DNA from: JAZDJJ01 sp043804035
GTDB taxonomy: Bacteria; Bacteroidota; Bacteroidia; Palsa-948
Direction: 5' to 3'
DNA: 11,543 nt
Assembly (NCBI GenBank): GCA_043804035.1
Contig: JAZDJJ010000034.1
Coordinates: 1-11,543 of the forward strand
Position 1 is the first letter of the stretch; every line of letters begins with the position of its first letter. A program made the position numbers and the translations under genes. Below, one piece after another: positions 7,585 to 11,543 of the stretch. The notes under the pieces were generated by a model. The model saw nothing but the letters and a program-made list of their open reading frames with translations, searched no databases and was not told the DNA's origin.

Positions 7585-8490
7585 ATGTCTATCAAAGTAA
7601 ATTCTATTATTAAAATTTATGACAAGCAAAAAGCACTTAACGATGTTTCGTTTGAAGTGAACAACGGTGAAGTAGTGGGGTTCCTCGGTCCAAATGGTGC
7701 AGGAAAATCTACGATGATGAAAATTCTTACCGGGTTCATTCCGCAAACTTCCGGACAAGCAAATGTATGTGGTTTTGATGTGAATGAACAATCGCTTGAT
7801 GTGAAAAAAAATGTTGGTTATCTGGCTGAGAACAATCCTTTATATTACGATATGTTCGTGAAAGAATATTTAAAGTTTGTTGCAGAGATTTATCATATTG
7901 AAAACAGCAAAAAACGTATAGAGGAAATAATAAAGATTACAGGACTTGAAGTTGAAAAAAGAAAAAAGATTGGTGCGCTATCCAAAGGATTCAGGCAACG
8001 TGTAGGACTTGCGCAAGCCCTCATTCACAATCCGAAAGTTTTGATTCTTGATGAACCAACTTCCGGGCTTGACCCGATACAACTAATTGAAATCCGCAAC
8101 CTGATAAAAGAAATAGGTAAAGAAAAAACTGTGATGCTTTCCACTCATATTATGCAGGAAGTGGAAGCCGTATGCAATAGGGTTATCATCATCAACAAAG
8201 GAATTATTGTCGCAGATAAATCTACAAGAGAAATGAAAGAATTTTCAGGAAATAGGCAAGTCATCACTGTGGAATTTGATAAAGCAACTTCTCTTAATTC
8301 TTTGATAAATATTTCAGGGATTCAGAACGCAATGCAGATGAACGGAAACACATGGCAGTTATTTACAAACACGAATAATGATATTCGTTCTGATATTTTT
8401 CAATTTGCCGTACAGAATAAACTAACTGTGCTAACGCTTCACCGCGAAGAACAAAAACTTGAAGATGTGTTTAAAGAATTGACAAAATAA
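7585..8490 (+). CDS. gldA: GldA-like ABC transporter ATP-binding protein
   Basis: Cytoplasmic ATPase subunit (301 aa) of an ABC transporter, most like GldA, which works with the GldF/GldG membrane subunits in gliding bacteria. Visible motifs: Walker A GPNGAGKS (35-42), signature LSKGFRQRVGLAQAL (132-146), Walker B VLILDEPTSGLDP (152-164) and the H-loop His in LSTHIMQE (His188). The Q-loop position reads GYLAENNPLY (78-87) with Glu in place of Gln, which is common in this subfamily. The C-terminal 80 or so residues form the accessory domain ending in LEDVFKELTK. Neither gldF nor gldG is in the window; in flavobacteria gldA can also stand apart from gldFG. The gene has its own candidate promoter and ends 7 bp from the convergent hydrolase gene. 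A related bacitracin- or Nos-type ATPase cannot be fully excluded. Confidence 0.85.
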   Translation: MSIKVNSIIKIYDKQKALNDVSFEVNNGEVVGFLGPNGAGKSTMMKILTGFIPQTSGQANVCGFDVNEQSLDVKKNVGYLAENNPLYYDMFVKEYLKFVAEIYHIENSKKRIEEIIKITGLEVEKRKKIGALSKGFRQRVGLAQALIHNPKVLILDEPTSGLDPIQLIEIRNLIKEIGKEKTVMLSTHIMQEVEAVCNRVIIINKGIIVADKSTREMKEFSGNRQVITVEFDKATSLNSLINISGIQNAMQMNGNTWQLFTNTNNDIRSDIFQFAVQNKLTVLTLHREEQKLEDVFKELTK

Positions 8491-8497
8491 TCCTTTC

Positions 8498-9916
8498 TCA
8501 TTTTTTTACTCTTATCTTATCGCAAAGATTTTTAAATTCAGTATCTGTTTTCATAGATAAAAAATAATTGTCGTTTTCTAATCTATTTACATCGCTGAAT
8601 CCGAGAGATACCGCTTCCAACAAAAAAGTAATTGCTTTTTTTTGATTTCCTTTTTTCGCACTCAGGCAAGCCGAAAGATAAGCGTGTTCTGAATTTTTAG
8701 GGTCAACAAGTTTGTAAATGGATAAAATTTTTTCTGTCACCATTTCCTGTTCCGTCTGGTCAATCAGTCGGGAAGAATAAGAATATGACAACAAACTGAG
8801 ATATCCTTTAACACGCACAAACATTTTTCTTTCATCTTCGTTTTTAGGATGTTCTAATTTTTTTAATTCAACAGAAATGGAATTGATATCAAGTGAATCA
8901 AAAAGATTTCTAAAATTTTGTTGAAGAAAATATTCCTGTTGAAGTAATTTTTGTTTCTTTTCAACTGCCATCAGAAATTGTTTGTTCTGCAAAAAATCTG
9001 CTATTTTTTTTTCTTCAACCGAAACATCTATTAGTCCTGCAAGACATTCGGTTTTTATTACCAATCCAAGATATTCATTGATGATATTTTTTTGTTTTTT
9101 ACATTCAGAAATTACAGAATCTGACATAGCAATAAAACGATTAACAACCATTGTATCAGTTGATATTTTTTTCTCTTTCATATTATTCAGAAGCAGAAAC
9201 AGCAATGCTTCTTCAAAAGAATTTTCAGGAGACCATTCGTGTTTGCCTTCAAATGTCAAAAGGAGATGCGGAACTTTTTTCTTTTTCATCTGTTCATCGT
9301 TAATAACCATTTCAAGATAATTCATATCCTCTTCACCCGCTATGCCGACAAAAGGAGGATATATTTGATTTGATTGCGAACTCATTCCTGCTGAACATCC
9401 AATGGCTCCGGAAATAATTCCATATTGTATGGGCGCCATTCCCGCCACTCTCGCTCCCCCTGAAAAACCGGCAACAAAAATTTTAGATGAATCTGCGCGG
9501 ACTCTGTTTAGTACATCAATAATGAAAGTGCGGACAATTGCATCACTTTGTTTTCTTTGTAATCCGTTTTTTGAATTATTGGAGCCGACAAAAATAAATC
9601 CATATCGCTCTGCAAGTGATTGATATTTTAAGAGTGGTAATTTTCCGTCTGCATGCGGGTCAAAGAAAAAAAGAACAGGATATTTTTTTATTGAAGAATA
9701 TGTGGAAGGAAGATAAAGTGAATAACTTTGAGAAGAGTCATTTTTACAAAATACTTTTTCAATCAACTTTCCAGTAAGAAAATTTTCACTGGATTGATGG
9801 GAAACAAAATCTGCCTCTTCTTGTTTTTGATTGTCGGTAACCGAAGAACAGGAAAAAAAAACTAATACCCCAAAAAAATAAAGAAAAATATTTACGATAA
9901 ATTTATTCATAACCAT
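8498..9916 (-). CDS. Lipoprotein alpha/beta hydrolase (esterase-like) with C-terminal TPR-like region
   Basis: A 472-aa predicted lipoprotein. Residues 4-22 form a signal peptide ending in a lipobox-like FFSC with Cys23, followed by a polar linker. Residues 50-245 look like an alpha/beta hydrolase of the esterase/PHB-depolymerase type: SYSLYLPSTY (64-73), YPVLFFFDPHADG (79-91), the nucleophile elbow GFSGG (150-154, Ser152), an acidic loop GIAGEEDMNY (191-200) and GKHEWSPE (224-231) with His226, giving a plausible Ser-Asp/Glu-His triad. Residues 250-472 are helical and Lys/Glu-rich; AYLSACLSAKKGNQKKAITF (412-431) and the tail DTEFKNL look like a TPR unit. The substrate is unknown. The start is either the ATG at 9916 or the one two codons later; the lipobox fits both. 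It is monocistronic, convergent with gldA and preceded by a MITE-like element. Confidence 0.85.
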   Translation of the reverse strand: MVMNKFIVNIFLYFFGVLVFFSCSSVTDNQKQEEADFVSHQSSENFLTGKLIEKVFCKNDSSQSYSLYLPSTYSSIKKYPVLFFFDPHADGKLPLLKYQSLAERYGFIFVGSNNSKNGLQRKQSDAIVRTFIIDVLNRVRADSSKIFVAGFSGGARVAGMAPIQYGIISGAIGCSAGMSSQSNQIYPPFVGIAGEEDMNYLEMVINDEQMKKKKVPHLLLTFEGKHEWSPENSFEEALLFLLLNNMKEKKISTDTMVVNRFIAMSDSVISECKKQKNIINEYLGLVIKTECLAGLIDVSVEEKKIADFLQNKQFLMAVEKKQKLLQQEYFLQQNFRNLFDSLDINSISVELKKLEHPKNEDERKMFVRVKGYLSLLSYSYSSRLIDQTEQEMVTEKILSIYKLVDPKNSEHAYLSACLSAKKGNQKKAITFLLEAVSLGFSDVNRLENDNYFLSMKTDTEFKNLCDKIRVKK

Positions 9917-9956
9917 GAATGTTCATTATTGATATTTTTGTTCAATTTTTACCAAA

Positions 9957-10064
9957 GGACAGTTCCAAAAATTGAACTCGTCATTGCGACTGCGAGGCAC
10001 GAAGCAGGAAGCAATCTGAATTTAATAGAGATTGCTTCGCTTATTTGTATTTTTAGAACTGCCC
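9957..10064 (+). mobile_element. MITE-like element, family M copy 2 (short form)
   Basis: A 108-bp element with ends GGACAGTTC (9957-9965) and GAACTGCCC (10056-10064), flanked on both sides by CAAA (9953-9956 and 10065-10068), a plausible 4-bp target duplication. Read on +, its first 60 bp or so match the reverse complement of the element at 2873-3012, including an identical stretch of about 40 bp containing CGTCATTGCGACTGCGAGGC. The last 28 bp also match. The second CGTCATTGCGA arm has been lost, which explains the shorter length. It lies between the divergent hydrolase and glycosyltransferase genes, so it may influence their promoters. Confidence 0.75.
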
Positions 10065-10115
10065 CAAAGATAATTTATCCATGAAGAATAATATGTCTTA
10101 TATTTTTAACAAATT

Positions 10116-11258
10116 ATGAATTTACTTTTAATTCCTGAACTGAATACCCAGTTTGTTTTGTTTTGTATTTTCTGTTTGACTATTTTGATTTTGCTATGGT
10201 ATTATCTTTTTTATTTTGCAAGAGTGGCGTTTTATAAAGAGAAAAAAAAATTCCCCAATGATATTCAACCGGCTTCCATTATCGTTTGTGCAAAAAACGA
10301 AGACCATACTCTTCCTGAATTTCTTCCTTTGGTTTTGTCTCAGGATTATCCGGAATATGAGGTGATAGTTGTAGATGATTGTTCGTGGGATAACACAACA
10401 GATGTGTTAAGAGAATTTAAAAAAAAATACAAGCATCTGAAAGTAATCACTATCAAAGAAGATGAAAAACATCCGCACGGAAAAAAATTTGCAGTGATGG
10501 TAGGTATCAAAGGAACAAAATATGAATCTATACTTTTCACTGATGCCGATTGCAAACCGATTGATAATCAATGGCTAAAAAAAATGGTACGGAATTTTTC
10601 TGACAAAACAGAAATTGTTCTGGGCTACAGCAAATATGAAAAACTTCCGGGATTTCTGAACAAACTTATTCGCTATGATACTTTTCAAATTGCTCTTCAG
10701 TATCTTTCGTTTGCTATGGCGGGTACACCTTACATGGGTGTGGGCAGAAATTTTGCTTACAAGAAAACACTGTTCTTCAAACACAAAGGATTTGCTTCAC
10801 ATTGTCACATAGAATCAGGCGACGACGATCTCTTTGTTAACGAAGCATCTACCCGGACAAACACAAAAGCAGAAATTTCTACTGATAGTTTTACTATTTC
10901 TCAGGTGAAAAAAAACTGGAAAGAATGGATAGAACAAAAACGCAGACATCTTTCCACTTGGAAAGAATATAAATTATCTGACAAATTACGGCTTGGCTTG
11001 TATTTATTTAGTCAAATTTTTTTCTGGATGAGTTTTATTGCACTAATGTTTTTTCAATATGAAACTTATATTGTGCTTGCTGCTTTTGGATTTCGTTGGC
11101 TCATACAAATGATAATTTTTAAATTAGCAATGAACAAATTGAAAGAGCAAGATTTATTTTTACTTTTATTTATATCGGAAATATTTTTTTTAGGATTTTA
11201 CTTTGTCTTGATGGTGTTAAATTGTTTTATGAGAAAAAATAAGTGGAAAAAAATATAA
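10116..11258 (+). CDS. Membrane-anchored family 2 glycosyltransferase
   Basis: The protein (380 aa) is a GT-A fold transferase that would add a sugar from a nucleotide-sugar donor, probably to a lipid-linked or polysaccharide acceptor at the inner membrane. TM1 is at about 12-35. The catalytic domain starts with ASIIVCAKNE (53-62) and contains VIVVDDCSWDNT (83-94), the DXD-type metal site DAD (143-145), a GDDDLF acidic motif (235-240) carrying the likely catalytic base, and EQKRRH (273-278), which corresponds to the (Q/R)XXRW motif of processive enzymes but with His for Trp. Further membrane segments lie at about 294-313, 316-336 and 346-370. Donor and acceptor cannot be read from the sequence. 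The ATG at 10116 overlaps the stop of a 12-codon upstream frame. The stop codon abuts an inverted-repeat element. Confidence 0.93.
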   Translation: MNLLLIPELNTQFVLFCIFCLTILILLWYYLFYFARVAFYKEKKKFPNDIQPASIIVCAKNEDHTLPEFLPLVLSQDYPEYEVIVVDDCSWDNTTDVLREFKKKYKHLKVITIKEDEKHPHGKKFAVMVGIKGTKYESILFTDADCKPIDNQWLKKMVRNFSDKTEIVLGYSKYEKLPGFLNKLIRYDTFQIALQYLSFAMAGTPYMGVGRNFAYKKTLFFKHKGFASHCHIESGDDDLFVNEASTRTNTKAEISTDSFTISQVKKNWKEWIEQKRRHLSTWKEYKLSDKLRLGLYLFSQIFFWMSFIALMFFQYETYIVLAAFGFRWLIQMIIFKLAMNKLKEQDLFLLLFISEIFFLGFYFVLMVLNCFMRKNKWKKI

Positions 11259-11423
11259 ATAGAACTTACGCAGAGTTTTCTTATTCTGCCACAAAGTCAC
11301 CAAGGCACAAAGATTCACAAAGAAATTCTTGCGAATTATTCTCTTGCAAAGCAAAAACTTGGTGTCTTTGTGTCTTAGTGGCATAAATTTTAGTTTATAA
11401 ATGAATGTTTGCGTAAGTCCTAT
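11259..11423. mobile_element. Inverted-repeat (MITE-like) element, family E copy 2
   Basis: 165 bp bounded by ATAGAACTTACGCA (11259-11272) and TGCGTAAGTCCTAT (11410-11423), a 14-bp terminal inverted repeat with one mismatch. Inside is a second, imperfect pair of arms: TGCCACAAAG (11287-11296) with CTTAGTGGCA (11374-11383), and CACCAAG (11298-11304) with CTTGGTG (11358-11364). The whole element can fold into a cruciform. It shares its ends and an internal AGATTCACA with the 94-bp element at 2453-2546. It begins at the base after the glycosyltransferase stop codon, so it forms that gene's 3' untranslated region and may stabilise or end its transcript. Confidence 0.65.
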
Positions 11424-11503
11424 ATCCATTAAACGTTTAGGATACCATTGATATAAAAATTTATGTACGTTTGTTATTCATTATTCGTTCTTCAACTTTA
11501 CCC

Positions 11504-11526
11504 ACAAGTATTGAGAATCTACTTGT
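11504..11526. other. Small inverted repeat near the window edge
   Basis: ACAAGTA (11504-11510) and TACTTGT (11520-11526) are perfect inverted arms around a 9-base loop. There is no T-run right after the second arm, so I do not call it a terminator. It may be part of a larger element cut by the window edge. The rest of 11424-11543 shows no convincing gene. Confidence 0.3.
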
Positions 11527-11543
11527 CGCTCGTGATAAAAAAA

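Noticed and set aside
11463..11543. Open frame of 27 codons running off the right edge (MYVCYSLFVLQ...)
   Set aside because: Too short to judge, no recognisable motif, and it crosses the small inverted repeat; most likely chance.

Overview
The window looks like chromosomal DNA of an AT-rich member of the Bacteroidota. Four signs point there: a GldA-type ABC ATPase, a giant PKD/SprB-repeat surface protein ending in a CHU_C-type (type IX secretion) C-terminal domain, A-rich translation starts without Shine-Dalgarno sequences, and one good TANNTTTG-type promoter. No rRNA, tRNA, CRISPR array or complete transposase gene was seen.

Layout. 1-847 (+): the 3' part of a gene that runs in from outside the window; I do not recognise its product, and its C-terminal half has a faint nuclease-like look. 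915-2417 (-): a membrane sensor histidine kinase whose input region is duplicated. 2418-3061: a 644-bp repeat island with three parts in a row, namely a short inverted-repeat element, a 21-bp minisatellite of 15 perfectly phased copies, and a 140-bp MITE-like element. 3062-5923 (-): a secreted modular surface protein with one SprB-like repeat, three Ig-like modules (one split by a Cys-rich insert of about 115 residues), five PKD domains and a CHU_C sorting domain. 6068-7490 (-): dtd and rsgA, a probable two-gene operon for translation quality control and 30S maturation. 7585-8490 (+): gldA with its own promoter, divergent from rsgA. 8498-9916 (-): a lipoprotein alpha/beta hydrolase with a C-terminal helical, TPR-like region. 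9957-10064: a second, shorter and inverted copy of the MITE-like element. 10116-11258 (+): a membrane glycosyltransferase of family 2. 11259-11423: a second member of the first inverted-repeat family, starting at the base after the glycosyltransferase stop codon. 11424-11543: nothing convincing except a small hairpin.

How the genes fit together. Several products act at the cell envelope: a T9SS cargo, GldA from the gliding/secretion gene set, a lipoprotein, a membrane glycosyltransferase and a sensor kinase. They are transcribed in different directions and do not form one operon. rsgA-dtd is housekeeping. I see no complete new defence or biosynthetic system. The unusual content is the repeats (two families of inverted-repeat elements, each with two copies, plus a minisatellite wedged between members of both families) and two protein-architecture oddities: the duplicated sensor in the kinase and the insert in the surface protein.
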